Shown here one piece after another: positions 17,779 to 26,667 of a stretch of 64,000 nucleotides of DNA. The stretch spans positions 294,643 through 358,642 of the forward strand of contig CAMAXV010000001.1 in NCBI GenBank assembly GCA_945862385.1, in the 5' to 3' direction. The notes beneath the pieces are model-generated. The model saw nothing but the letters and a program-made list of their open reading frames with translations, searched no databases and was not told the origin of the DNA. The DNA is from Chitinophaga pinensis. GTDB lineage: Bacteria; Bacteroidota; Bacteroidia; Chitinophagales; Chitinophagaceae. The position numbers and the translations under genes are program-made. Position 1 is the first letter of the stretch, and every line of letters starts with the position of its first letter.

Positions 17779-20601
17779 TTAATGTGCTTCAAGCCAATTG
17801 TCGCCAATACCGGCTTCTGCAATTACGGGCACCTGGTTTGGCAGTGGCAGAGCCGCTTCCATATTCTCAAGTATACAAGCTTTTAATTCCTCAGCTTCAG
17901 TACGGAGGGCATCAAAAATCAATTCGTCATGAACCTGCAGTATCATCCTGCTCTTGAAGCCTTCTTTTTTAATGGCATGATGAACTTTAATCATAGCCAG
18001 TTTTATCATGTCTGCAGCAGTTCCCTGTATGGGAGAGTTGATGGCATTGCGTTCGGCGAAACCCCTGACAGTGAAGTTGGATGAATTGATATCCCTCAGC
18101 CACCTTTTTCTGCCCATTAATGTTTCAACATATCCTTTTTCTCTGGCAAAATTGATGGTATTTTCCATGTAACCGGTTATCCCGGAGAACTCTTTCTTGT
18201 AGTTATCGATGATTGTTTTGGCTTCTGTTCTGCTGATACCCAGATTTTCAGACAGTCCGAATGCTCCTTGTCCGTATATGATTCCAAAGTTTACACTTTT
18301 GGCTTTATACCTCATCTCTTTTGTTACTTCATTTTCTTCTACACCGTAAACTTTGGCTGCTGTAGCTGTATGGATATCTTTTCCCATTCGGAATGCCTCA
18401 CACATGTTGGGGTCACCACTGATTGCAGCTACAACGCGCAGTTCTATCTGTGAGTAGTCTGCCGAAATCAATACATGATCCTTGTCTCTTGGCACAAAGG
18501 CCTTCCTGATTTCTTTACCCCTGTCACTTCTTACAGGGATATTTTGCAGGTTGGGGTTATTGCTTGCCAGCCTGCCGGTAACAGCAACAGCCTGACCATA
18601 AGTGGTATGAACCCTGCCAGTTTTGGGGTTAATCAATTCTGGCAATGCATCAATGTATGTCGATTTCAGTTTTGTGAGCTGCCTGAAAGCAAGAATATCG
18701 GAAACGATGGGGAATTGATGAGCCAGCTTTTGCAAAACATCTTCTCCGGTTGCGTATTGTCCGGTTTTTGTTTTTTTGGCTTTGGGATCTAGCATCAGCT
18801 TCTCAAAAAGTACTTCGCCCAGTTGTTTCGGAGAGGCAAGGTTAAACCGTACCCCGGCAGTCTTGTAAACTGCTTCTTCCGCCACTTTAGCTTCCTTCTC
18901 CAATTCTTTTGAGTATTCTTTCAGGAAGTCCACATCCACCTTTACTCCTTCAAATTCCATGTCAGCGAGCACTTTCACCAACGGATTTTCGACCTCAAAA
19001 AACACCCTTTCAACTTCTTTTTCTTTAAGGACAGGTTCGAAAATATGTTTCAGTTGGAGCGTGATGTCTGCATCCTCACCTGCATATTCCTTGACCCTTT
19101 CAACCTCCACATCCCGCATGGTGCCCTGGTTTTTACCTTTTTTGCCTATCAATTCTTCAATATGAACGGGTTCATAGCCAAGGTATTTTGCACTTAACTG
19201 GTCCATCCCCCTTTTCCCCTCAGGGTCGATAACATAATGTGCCAGCATGGTATCAAAAATTTCACCTGCAAGATCAACCCCATGGTTTTTCAATACAAGC
19301 AGGTCATATTTGATGTTTTGTCCGATCCATTTTTTAGCCGGATCACTGAAAAGCGGTGAAAAGGCTTTCAGCAATTCAAGCGTGAGTTCTTTGTCTGCGG
19401 GACAAGCTACATAGCTTGCAGTACCTGGTTTTACAGAAAAACTAAGACCAACCAGTTCTGCCTGATTGGCATCCAGGCTGGTTGTTTCTGTATCGAAGCA
19501 GATTTCTTTTTCAAGAGTCAGGGCTTTCACCAGCACATCAACCTGTTCGGCAGTATTTACAAGGTCATAATGATGCGGTGTATTGTGGATGTTTTTTTCT
19601 ATTAGTGATGTTGAGGAAGACTCTTCAGCAGAATCCCCGTTTTCTGCAACAGCAACGGTTGTACCTGCTCCTCCAAAAAGATCTCCCTGCACGGTTGATC
19701 CTTTTTCTGCCGGACCAGCTACGAGTATATCTTCTCCAAGAATACGTTTCCCGATGGTTTTGAATTCAAGATCAGTGAAAATTTCTCTTAGTGCTTCTTT
19801 ATTCGGTTCTTTCACTGAGAAGTTTTCTTCATGAAACTGAACAGGTACGGATGTGATGATGGTGGCGAGTTTCTTGCTCATAATGGCCAGGTCTTTCCCC
19901 TGTCTTACTTTCTCACCCAATGCACCTTTTAATTTGTCTGCATTTTCCAGCACATTTTCAACTGTACCATATTCTGCCAGCAGCTTTGCAGCTGTTTTTT
20001 CACCTACACCTGGAATACCTGGTATATTATCCACAGCATCACCCATCATGGCCAGGATGTCAATGACCTGAGAAACGTTACTGATATTCCATTTTTCGCA
20101 AACTTCTTTAGGACCAATGATCTCGAAGTCTCCGCCCTGGTAAGGAGGTTTGAATATTTTGATGTTTTCGCTGACGATCTGGCCATAATCCTTATCGGGG
20201 GTAACCATATAAACCTCGTACCCTTCTTTTTCTGCCTGTTTTGCTAAAGTTCCGATTACATCATCGGCTTCGAAGCCATCTGTTTCAATAATAGGTATGT
20301 TAAGACCCTCAATGATTTTTTTGATATCGGGGATAGAAGCCAGCAGGTCTTCCGGTGCTTCCTGTCTGTTTGCCTTGTAATCTGCAAAATCGGTATGTCT
20401 TTCTGTTGGCGCTGCTGTATCAAAGCAAACAGCCATGTGTGTGGGTTTCTGTTTGTTCAGCAGGTCTGTCAGTGCATTGGTAAAACCAAATTGCGCGTTT
20501 GTATTTTTTCCTTTGCTTGTGATTCTGGGACTCCTTATCAATGCATAGTAGGCACGAAAAATGAGTGCAAAGGCGTCCAATAAAAAGAGCTTTTTCTCCA
20601 T
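17779..20601 (-). CDS. polA: DNA polymerase I
   Basis: The 940-residue protein has all three domains. The 5' nuclease (1-300) shows DGFEADDVIG and GDAVDNIPGIPGVGEKTA. The 3'-5' exonuclease (about 345-530) keeps FDTETT, QNIKYD and YAGEDAD, so proofreading should be active, unlike Taq-type enzymes. The polymerase domain has motif A (ADYSQIELRV), the O-helix KSVNFGIIYGQG and motif C (LQVHDEL). It replaces RNA primers and fills repair gaps. It leads a five-gene leftward operon. The -7 element is 4 nt before ATG, so the mRNA is probably leaderless. Confidence 0.97.
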   Translation of the reverse strand: MEKKLFLLDAFALIFRAYYALIRSPRITSKGKNTNAQFGFTNALTDLLNKQKPTHMAVCFDTAAPTERHTDFADYKANRQEAPEDLLASIPDIKKIIEGLNIPIIETDGFEADDVIGTLAKQAEKEGYEVYMVTPDKDYGQIVSENIKIFKPPYQGGDFEIIGPKEVCEKWNISNVSQVIDILAMMGDAVDNIPGIPGVGEKTAAKLLAEYGTVENVLENADKLKGALGEKVRQGKDLAIMSKKLATIITSVPVQFHEENFSVKEPNKEALREIFTDLEFKTIGKRILGEDILVAGPAEKGSTVQGDLFGGAGTTVAVAENGDSAEESSSTSLIEKNIHNTPHHYDLVNTAEQVDVLVKALTLEKEICFDTETTSLDANQAELVGLSFSVKPGTASYVACPADKELTLELLKAFSPLFSDPAKKWIGQNIKYDLLVLKNHGVDLAGEIFDTMLAHYVIDPEGKRGMDQLSAKYLGYEPVHIEELIGKKGKNQGTMRDVEVERVKEYAGEDADITLQLKHIFEPVLKEKEVERVFFEVENPLVKVLADMEFEGVKVDVDFLKEYSKELEKEAKVAEEAVYKTAGVRFNLASPKQLGEVLFEKLMLDPKAKKTKTGQYATGEDVLQKLAHQFPIVSDILAFRQLTKLKSTYIDALPELINPKTGRVHTTYGQAVAVTGRLASNNPNLQNIPVRSDRGKEIRKAFVPRDKDHVLISADYSQIELRVVAAISGDPNMCEAFRMGKDIHTATAAKVYGVEENEVTKEMRYKAKSVNFGIIYGQGAFGLSENLGISRTEAKTIIDNYKKEFSGITGYMENTINFAREKGYVETLMGRKRWLRDINSSNFTVRGFAERNAINSPIQGTAADMIKLAMIKVHHAIKKEGFKSRMILQVHDELIFDALRTEAEELKACILENMEAALPLPNQVPVIAEAGIGDNWLEAH

Positions 20602-20605
20602 GTAG

Positions 20606-20613
20606 CAAAGATA
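20606..20613 (-). promoter_or_regulatory. -7 element of polA, 4 nt before ATG
   Basis: TATCTTTG on the minus strand matches TAnnTTTG exactly and is followed by CTAC and the ATG. No TTTG-like -33 is seen at the expected distance, where the low-complexity repeat 20614-20700 begins. Confidence 0.6.
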
Positions 20614-20700
20614 GAGGATAGAGATGAGTGAATAGTTAATAGAGAATAGAGATGAGTAAATAGTAAATAGAGAAAAGAACTATTTACTATGCTCTGTTTA
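20614..20700. repeat. Low-complexity direct-repeat block upstream of polA
   Basis: Near-repeats of ATAGAGATGAGT and AGTAAATAGTAAATAG follow each other, then a reverse-oriented stretch CTATTTACTATGCTC and TGTTTACTAT. The left and right halves can pair imperfectly. The block runs up to the esterase stop codon. Related AATAGTAAACAGTAAA wording recurs at 63850-63875. Confidence 0.5.
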
Positions 20701-21426
20701 CTATACCCTATTTAATATTTCAGGCAGCATCTTTCTCCAGGTAGTCCAGTCGTGGTGAATGTCCTGGCCCCAGATCTCCAGCTGATGTGGGATCGATTTG
20801 CTGTTTAATACACCTGAGAACCGCCGGTTAGCTTCCGGATCTTCGAAGGAACCGCTGCCTGAAGCGATGATGATTTTACCCTTCCGTATTTTTTCCAGTG
20901 TTTCGTGATCGGTCAGGTTGGGAATATAGTGTATCGGAGAATTGAAGTAAACCTGGTCATCGTAAAACCCATCGGTATATTCCGTCAGGTCATAAATACC
21001 GCTCATGGCAATTACACCCTGTAGCATATCAGGTCTTTTCAGGAATAGATTCATGGCATGTAATGCTCCAAAAGATGCGCCACAGCTTATTACTGGTGTA
21101 TCTGGGGAAGTTTTATTTTGGATAAACGGGATGACTTCTTCGAAGATATACTGATTAAACTGGTTGTGCCGTATGGCTTTATGCGCACCTTCCATCGCTT
21201 TATTCATCCAGCTTTCAGTGTTGATACTGTTGACTGAAAAGACTTTTAACCTGCCTTCATCAATCAATGGCTGTAGCATACTGATGAGTTCAAAGCGTTC
21301 ATATTCCAGGTAATCTGCAGCTGCAGTTGGAATCATGAGAAGGGCATATCCATAATGACCATAAACGGATACCGGCATTTCTTTTTGGAGTGCCGGACTA
21401 AACCACTGATGGATTTCCCTGTGCAT
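20701..21426 (-). CDS. Esterase-family alpha/beta hydrolase
   Basis: This 241-residue protein has no signal peptide and carries a nucleophile elbow SCGASFGALHA, a G-x-S-x-G variant within an esterase D-like (PF00756) fold, plus EIWGQDIHHDWTTW near the C-terminus that could supply the catalytic His. An acidic residue in SGSGSFEDPEAN may complete the triad. The natural ester is unknown. The start abuts the stop of the cupredoxin gene (TAA ATG), so the two are in one operon. The last codons run into the repeat block at 20614-20700. Confidence 0.7.
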   Translation of the reverse strand: MHREIHQWFSPALQKEMPVSVYGHYGYALLMIPTAAADYLEYERFELISMLQPLIDEGRLKVFSVNSINTESWMNKAMEGAHKAIRHNQFNQYIFEEVIPFIQNKTSPDTPVISCGASFGALHAMNLFLKRPDMLQGVIAMSGIYDLTEYTDGFYDDQVYFNSPIHYIPNLTDHETLEKIRKGKIIIASGSGSFEDPEANRRFSGVLNSKSIPHQLEIWGQDIHHDWTTWRKMLPEILNRV

Positions 21427-23427
21427 TTAACGAACCACTTTGATAATACCTTTCATCACTGAGGCGTGCCCGGGGAAGGAACAAATGAAAGGGTATTCAC
21501 CTGGAGTAGCTGGTGCATTGAAATAGATGGATTCAATCTCATCGGGTTGCAACAATTTCGTGTGGAACAGTACTTTGGCACTGTTTGGCACATAATTCAT
21601 TTCCGCTCCTTTGAGTCCCAGTTTCAAAGCCAGGTTACCCACTTCATCTGCTGCACCAGGAGCAACTACAACTACATTATGCGTCATGTCATCGTTATTG
21701 GCGAAGATCAGTCTAACTTTGGAACCTGCTTTTATTTCAAACCTCGTGTTGTCAAATTTCAGTCCGGGTTTGGTTCCCAGCTTGATGGTTACATCAGGCT
21801 GACCCCAATCTCCCGGCATGGATAATTTGCGTTTTGCAGTGATGGGACTGTTTACAGATTTTACTGGTGTATTCATGTGCATGTCATGAGACATGGTGGC
21901 ATGTCCGGATTTAGTCAGATCAGCAGGTTTCAGTTCTGTTGCTGGTCCATCTGGAATATTGTTCATGGTATAATAAGCGAAATCGTGCAGGAGTGTTTTT
22001 CCCTCAGTGGAAGTCATTCCATTGAGTTTTATTTCATGGATATAACCTGCAATCAGGCTGTCAAGTACAATCTTAACTTTTTTACCATCAACTGATGGCA
22101 CAATGCCCTTTATTTTCCTGATTTTGTTATTGATAATCGGACTACCATACTGGTGGTGATACTTGTATGTAAAGCTGTTGATATTGTAGTTCATGGGGTT
22201 TCTCAGCACTTTTGCATCCACTGGAAGGGTGAATTCAATTTCCAGTCCATCAGGTAATGCATGAATATCTTTCATTTCGAAAGGGGTTTCGCCATTCCAT
22301 GCCAGTCTTTGTAGGGCATAATTTTCTTTACCTGTACTTGCCCATCCCCTGCTTGTCATACCGGCAAACATGGAACCATCAAGCCCCCAGCGCAGGCGGA
22401 GCAATCCTGAGGCAAACCCTTCGTAGAATGGATAGCAGGCACCCTGGTATTTTCCATTAACTTTTTCAAGAGACATCCGCATGATTTTGGAATGACCCTG
22501 ATCTGCCACGAAATACTGACCTGCAAATGGTCCGAAGGTGCCGTTGGTATTGTCTTCCAGTATATCAGAAGTTGAAATACCCATGAGTGTATGCGGAAAC
22601 CAAACTGCAGGAAGCTTCAGTTCTTTGATGATTTTAGCTGCTTCATGCATGGGTTGTCCATTATCAACAACTTTAAGGTCGTCTTTGGTCAGCTTCAGTG
22701 GTGATTCCGGTTCTTTGGTCCAGTTCAATCCACCTGCATTACCTGCAAAATCACCTTTTTCGAGGTGGGTTACCCTGCCACTACCTACCCAGTCTCCCTG
22801 GTTTTCAGCATAGAATATATCTCCCTTGCTGTTGATGTTGAATCCTGCAGGCGAACGCAAACCAGTAGCAAAGGGTTCCTGTGTGCCATCGGGTTTTATC
22901 TTCAACAGCCAGCCATGCCATTTTCCAAGACCATCTCCGTATCCAACCCAGGCCACATTTAGGGTTACAAGCATGTCCCCGTTTTTATCAAAGATTGGAC
23001 CATATGCATATTCATGGTAGTTACCACTCAATTGAAAAATCGATAGAGGTGTGTAACTGTCGGCTTTACCATCTCCGTCACGGTCTTCAATTTTTGTGAG
23101 CTCACCACGCTGGGTGCAATAGAAAGCCCCGTCTCTATATGCCAGTCCGAGTACCTCGTGCAGCCCTGATGCAAATTTGGAGAAATGTGGTTGTCCTGAA
23201 CCATAAGCATTCTGGATTATCCAGATTTCACCTCTTCTGGTTGAGGCTGCAATCCTGCCATCAGGCATTACAGCTAATCCGCCTACTTCCAGCCTGACCT
23301 CTTCCGGAATAGCTATTGTTTTAAGTGAATAATAGTCCTTCTCCGATTGCACGGTATTTTTTTGTGCGATGGAGCTCAGGGAGATCAGAGAGAGCAGTGT
23401 GAATACGCAGGACTTTTTCAGGCACAT
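21427..23427 (-). CDS. Secreted beta-propeller protein with C-terminal plastocyanin/azurin domain
   Basis: The ATG at 23427 opens a signal peptide (MCLKKSCVFTLLSL to SSIAQ); upstream in-frame codons to 23493 are rejected. The 666-residue protein has a PQQ-sugar-dehydrogenase-like propeller (GGLAVMPDGRIAAST, GLRSPAGFNINSKGD, GDFAGNAGGLNW) and a C-terminal type 1 copper domain with ligands His in MTHNVVVV, Cys and His in FICSFPGH, and Met in SVMKG. It may oxidise a sugar in the periplasm and pass electrons to copper. It lies between hdc and the esterase, all leftward. Confidence 0.8.
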   Translation of the reverse strand: MCLKKSCVFTLLSLISLSSIAQKNTVQSEKDYYSLKTIAIPEEVRLEVGGLAVMPDGRIAASTRRGEIWIIQNAYGSGQPHFSKFASGLHEVLGLAYRDGAFYCTQRGELTKIEDRDGDGKADSYTPLSIFQLSGNYHEYAYGPIFDKNGDMLVTLNVAWVGYGDGLGKWHGWLLKIKPDGTQEPFATGLRSPAGFNINSKGDIFYAENQGDWVGSGRVTHLEKGDFAGNAGGLNWTKEPESPLKLTKDDLKVVDNGQPMHEAAKIIKELKLPAVWFPHTLMGISTSDILEDNTNGTFGPFAGQYFVADQGHSKIMRMSLEKVNGKYQGACYPFYEGFASGLLRLRWGLDGSMFAGMTSRGWASTGKENYALQRLAWNGETPFEMKDIHALPDGLEIEFTLPVDAKVLRNPMNYNINSFTYKYHHQYGSPIINNKIRKIKGIVPSVDGKKVKIVLDSLIAGYIHEIKLNGMTSTEGKTLLHDFAYYTMNNIPDGPATELKPADLTKSGHATMSHDMHMNTPVKSVNSPITAKRKLSMPGDWGQPDVTIKLGTKPGLKFDNTRFEIKAGSKVRLIFANNDDMTHNVVVVAPGAADEVGNLALKLGLKGAEMNYVPNSAKVLFHTKLLQPDEIESIYFNAPATPGEYPFICSFPGHASVMKGIIKVVR

Positions 23428-23497
23428 GGAATGCTTCTTTTTTGTGTATTTAAAGGTAAATAAAAAAAGCACATTGACTGAAAAGCTTTGCAACAGA

Positions 23498-24592
23498 TCA
23501 GTGTTCCATTGCTGTTTTCATGTCTTCCACGAATTTATCCAGCATTTCTCTTGTAACGCCAGGCATGCAAATAACATGAGCAATATCATTGTCTGTTGCC
23601 AGTTGCCATTTTTTACAGATGGCTTCAGTTGGTTTTGGCATCACTACTGTAAATGCATTTGGGTTGCTCCATGCTTTGATGCCAATGCTGTTGAGCTGAA
23701 CGCGGAGGTGTGCTGCGTTTTCGAGACTAGTCATGGCCCTTTTCAGCATGCCTTCCTTTCCCCATTTTGCAATGGCATACCATAGAATAAGGGCGTTGAA
23801 TCCACTTCGGGAGCCGGTGATAGTGGTATCAAGGGTGCCGATGTAGTTTATAGACCTACCGATTCTGTCTTTGTATGATTTTTTTACAAGCACAACACCA
23901 TTTGTGATAGGCGAGCCAAAAAATTTATGTCCGCTTATGGCAATGCTGTCTGCTCCATGTTTAAAATCGAAGTCATTGGAGCCAAGCAAGGGCAGATATG
24001 AACCTGCAAGTGCAGCATCACAATGAATGTATGAGCTTTTGATGGCGAATTTTGAAAGTATTTCCCTGATTTTGGGTACACTGTCTTTGGCTTCAGTCAT
24101 GGTGGTACCAATGTTTGCCATGATAATGACAGATCGCTGTCTGTTCAGTTGTATCATTTCAGCGAGATCATTGTAATCCATTTCCCCATTGCTTTGGGAT
24201 CTGATTACGATGCTGTCCATATTCAGCAAATGCAGGTTTTTTTGAACACTGTAATGGGTTGATTCTGAATAATAGACAACACCATTGGGATACAGTTCCC
24301 TTGCAAGGTATAATCCGTAAAGGTTACCTTCAGATCCGCCATTGGTTACATAACCCCAGTGATTATCTGGTGGTGCATTGAAAAAGTCAGCATAAAAGGC
24401 AACCACTTCTCTTTCCAGTGATTTGCATTGCATGTCGTTGGATTCAACGAAGGGATCACCAACATTATTGATGCTGTAATCAAGAAAGGGATACAGTTCT
24501 TTGTAGTCGTAGTCTTTTGCTACAGGGTAGCCGATATAATTTTGGGAACGCTGGTGTATTTTCTCCAGGAATTGTTCCAGGGATGGATGCAT
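23498..24592 (-). CDS. hdc: Pyridoxal-dependent histidine decarboxylase-like enzyme
   Basis: The 364-residue protein matches the PLP group II decarboxylase fold. The Schiff-base lysine is K223 in ISGHKFFGSP, with the aspartate partner in IHCDAALAG and the substrate pocket stretch YVTNGGSEGNLYGL. Length and N-terminus (FLEKIHQRSQNYIGYP) fit bacterial histidine decarboxylase, which makes histamine from histidine, better than glutamate or tyrosine decarboxylases. No histidine/histamine antiporter is nearby, so an acid-resistance role is not supported. A small ORF and an RNA fold lie directly upstream. Confidence 0.8.
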   Translation of the reverse strand: MHPSLEQFLEKIHQRSQNYIGYPVAKDYDYKELYPFLDYSINNVGDPFVESNDMQCKSLEREVVAFYADFFNAPPDNHWGYVTNGGSEGNLYGLYLARELYPNGVVYYSESTHYSVQKNLHLLNMDSIVIRSQSNGEMDYNDLAEMIQLNRQRSVIIMANIGTTMTEAKDSVPKIREILSKFAIKSSYIHCDAALAGSYLPLLGSNDFDFKHGADSIAISGHKFFGSPITNGVVLVKKSYKDRIGRSINYIGTLDTTITGSRSGFNALILWYAIAKWGKEGMLKRAMTSLENAAHLRVQLNSIGIKAWSNPNAFTVVMPKPTEAICKKWQLATDNDIAHVICMPGVTREMLDKFVEDMKTAMEH

Positions 24593-24605
24593 TTGTTAAT
24601 CATTT

Positions 24606-24661
24606 GGCGTTAATAAATTTGATTGGAATGGCTGTTAAGCCGCATATAATCAAATTACGCC
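24606..24661 (-). promoter_or_regulatory. Structured RNA element between the small ORF stop and hdc start
   Basis: On the minus strand GGCGTAATTTGATT (24648-24661) pairs with a right arm (24606-24624) perfectly except for a 5-nt bulge. An inner hairpin GGCT-TAAC-AGCC sits in the loop at 24630-24641. The left arm contains the last codons and stop of the small ORF. No T-tract follows, so it is not a terminator. It ends 13 nt before the hdc ATG. Confidence 0.5.
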
Positions 24662-24745
24662 GGCATATTCTGCAAGAGACTGCATAAGACACCAATAGGT
24701 ATCACCCTTGTCGTTGAATAATTTAAAAGGAAAATCGGGCCGCAT
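24650..24745 (-). CDS. Unrecognised 31-residue small protein or leader peptide
   Basis: ATG at 24745 follows the -7 element TACCTTTG after 5 nt, and the frame is open for 31 codons to TGA at 24650. The peptide starts MRPDFPFKLFNDKGD and ends SLAEYAGVI; it has one Trp and one Cys and no membrane segment. Codon choice (AAC, GAC, GGT, CTT) resembles neighbouring genes. It contains no His, so it is not a classic histidine attenuator. Its stop lies within the RNA fold before hdc. I do not recognise the family. Confidence 0.45.
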   Translation of the reverse strand: MRPDFPFKLFNDKGDTYWCLMQSLAEYAGVI

Positions 24746-24750
24746 CGAAG

Positions 24751-24781
24751 CAAAGGTAAATACAATTAATTTGTTTTGCAA
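24751..24781 (-). promoter_or_regulatory. Promoter of the small ORF-hdc unit
   Basis: On the minus strand TTG (24781-24779) is separated by 20 nt from TACCTTTG (24758-24751), an almost ideal Bacteroidota promoter. It starts right at the end of the DUF1080 gene and would give either a leaderless small-ORF mRNA or a leader of about 150 nt for hdc. Confidence 0.6.
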
Positions 24782-26596
24782 TTACCAGATGATGCTGTAC
24801 TGAATTGATTCATTACCTGGCAGCAGTAGGACCTGCTGATCCAGGTATGTTTCAATCCTGGGGAAAAGTCCCTGACTGATCTGCACAAAGTAAGAACCAT
24901 TGCCGATGTTGTATAATCCATCACCAACCGGAGTGATACTTTTTCCCTGTGCGATCCGGAACATCACTTTTTCCCTGCCTTCACCTGAAATGGCGAGTGT
25001 GCGTTTCAAGCCACGACCCTGTTCTGCAGGTGCTGGCATATCCGTAATTTTCAGGTTTTTGTATTGGTAGCTGAATGTGGGTTGTCCGCTTGCATTCAGG
25101 GTGTATCCCTTATACTGATAATCCGTGACAGAATCCTTTTTGAGTGTTTTGTCATAAACCGGTGCATTACCTGCAAGGAGAACAGGTGCACCCAGTGCTG
25201 TAGCTGTTTGTGGCTCACCTCTTTCGTGCCACATATCTGTAGCGTTGAGGAAATCTCCTCTCCATACCTGCAGGAGTGCACCCTGCATGAGGTCGTATGC
25301 ATAATGAACCTGAGCAGGGTCTCCAACGGAAACGACATGTGTAAGTTTTTTACCCTGATGGTTCATGAAGGAACGAATAATTTCTGCATTGCCTTGTGCC
25401 TTCACAGCTATCAATGGTTCCGGAGCTCTTTCGGGCATTGAGGCAGGCGCATGAAGAGCTACAGCCCGGCTGTTGGGTTTTTCAATATAAAGAGACAATC
25501 CACTTCTTGACCAGTTTATGTCTTTATTTACCCAAAGTTTAAAAGTGTGGTCACCTGCTTCAAGCGCAGTGCTGCCGTCAATTGGAAAACCACCCATGTG
25601 GGTCCATCCCTTTTCAATGACGGTTTTACCATCGATTTCCAGGCTACCGTCACCTGAAAAATGCATGGAGAAAGTGTATTGATCTTTGACTGGTATATTC
25701 AGCTTTCCTTCAAACTGGATAAAATAAAGGTCTCTGGCAGGTGCAAGTCTTGCATCAATTGCGCTTACTTTACCCTGGCTGGTTGGCTTGGTGACAGCAG
25801 CTTCTTCAGGGCTCTTTGCTGTTTTTTCGAAATACTTGTATGTGATATCTTTTGCTGCAACTTTCAGTTCATCCTGAGGTGCATATTTGAAGTTACGGAT
25901 TGCAATAGGACCGTGATCACCCTGAATCATAAGCGGACCATATGGTTTTTCATCATCAAAAGCAGCAGCGCGGGTTGGTCCGCCCACGATGATGTTCTCA
26001 TGCATGGTGATGCCATTGACCTTTACATAAATGAATTTTGCTGACTGGCTTTTATTGCCGGCTGCATCAAAGCGGGGTGCCTGGAAAGATATTTCCATGT
26101 GTTGCCATAATCCTGGTGCAAAGGCTGCATTTTTCAATGGAGCTTTTCCTTCGTATCCTTTTCCATCTTTCCATCTTTCATAAATGCCACCCAGGTCTCC
26201 ATGTTTGGGAAGTTTTACGCCCCAGCTATCGTTGATCTGTACTTCATAACGCGATTGCAGATAAATTCCTGAATTTGATCCTTTGGGAATCATGAAATCA
26301 AATTCCAGGATGATATCACCATGTTCCATTTTAGTGAATAACTGATGCCCGGGTTTAAACTGAATAGCCCTGCTGTATGCGTTGTAAAGTATTCCTGTTC
26401 CCTTTGCTGTGTTCAGAGATGTATCGCTGAAGCTTCCCTGCACGTCGCCAGTTATCTGCCAGTTGGATGCAGGTTGGTTGAATGCTTCCATGTTTTCCAA
26501 TGGAAGGTCTTTGAGTCTTGGTTTAACTTTTTGTGCATGGATGTTCAGGGAGAACAGCAAGGAGACAGCAATGAAAAATTGAAAATTCAGGCGCAT
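24782..26596 (-). CDS. 3-keto-disaccharide hydrolase (DUF1080) with PA14-like and C-terminal domains
   Basis: This 604-residue secreted protein has a signal peptide to about residue 22, a DUF1080 concanavalin-like domain (about 30-235, with LEFDFMIPKGSNSGIYLQSRYEVQ as its signature region), a PA14-like domain (about 265-370, FSGDGSLEIDGK and GDHTFKLWVNK) and a C-terminal domain (about 385-604) of the type attached to c-type cytochromes and sugar dehydrogenases of Bacteroidota. DUF1080 members cleave 3-keto-glycosides after sugar oxidation. The N-terminal hydrophobic codons support the start at 26596. The gene lies upstream of the small ORF-hdc promoter. Confidence 0.8.
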   Translation of the reverse strand: MRLNFQFFIAVSLLFSLNIHAQKVKPRLKDLPLENMEAFNQPASNWQITGDVQGSFSDTSLNTAKGTGILYNAYSRAIQFKPGHQLFTKMEHGDIILEFDFMIPKGSNSGIYLQSRYEVQINDSWGVKLPKHGDLGGIYERWKDGKGYEGKAPLKNAAFAPGLWQHMEISFQAPRFDAAGNKSQSAKFIYVKVNGITMHENIIVGGPTRAAAFDDEKPYGPLMIQGDHGPIAIRNFKYAPQDELKVAAKDITYKYFEKTAKSPEEAAVTKPTSQGKVSAIDARLAPARDLYFIQFEGKLNIPVKDQYTFSMHFSGDGSLEIDGKTVIEKGWTHMGGFPIDGSTALEAGDHTFKLWVNKDINWSRSGLSLYIEKPNSRAVALHAPASMPERAPEPLIAVKAQGNAEIIRSFMNHQGKKLTHVVSVGDPAQVHYAYDLMQGALLQVWRGDFLNATDMWHERGEPQTATALGAPVLLAGNAPVYDKTLKKDSVTDYQYKGYTLNASGQPTFSYQYKNLKITDMPAPAEQGRGLKRTLAISGEGREKVMFRIAQGKSITPVGDGLYNIGNGSYFVQISQGLFPRIETYLDQQVLLLPGNESIQYSIIW

Positions 26597-26667
26597 GGCA
26601 TTCAGTTATTGAATTGTGAATTTAGCCAATTCATGACAAATGGCGAACGGAATTTAGACTAATCCGC

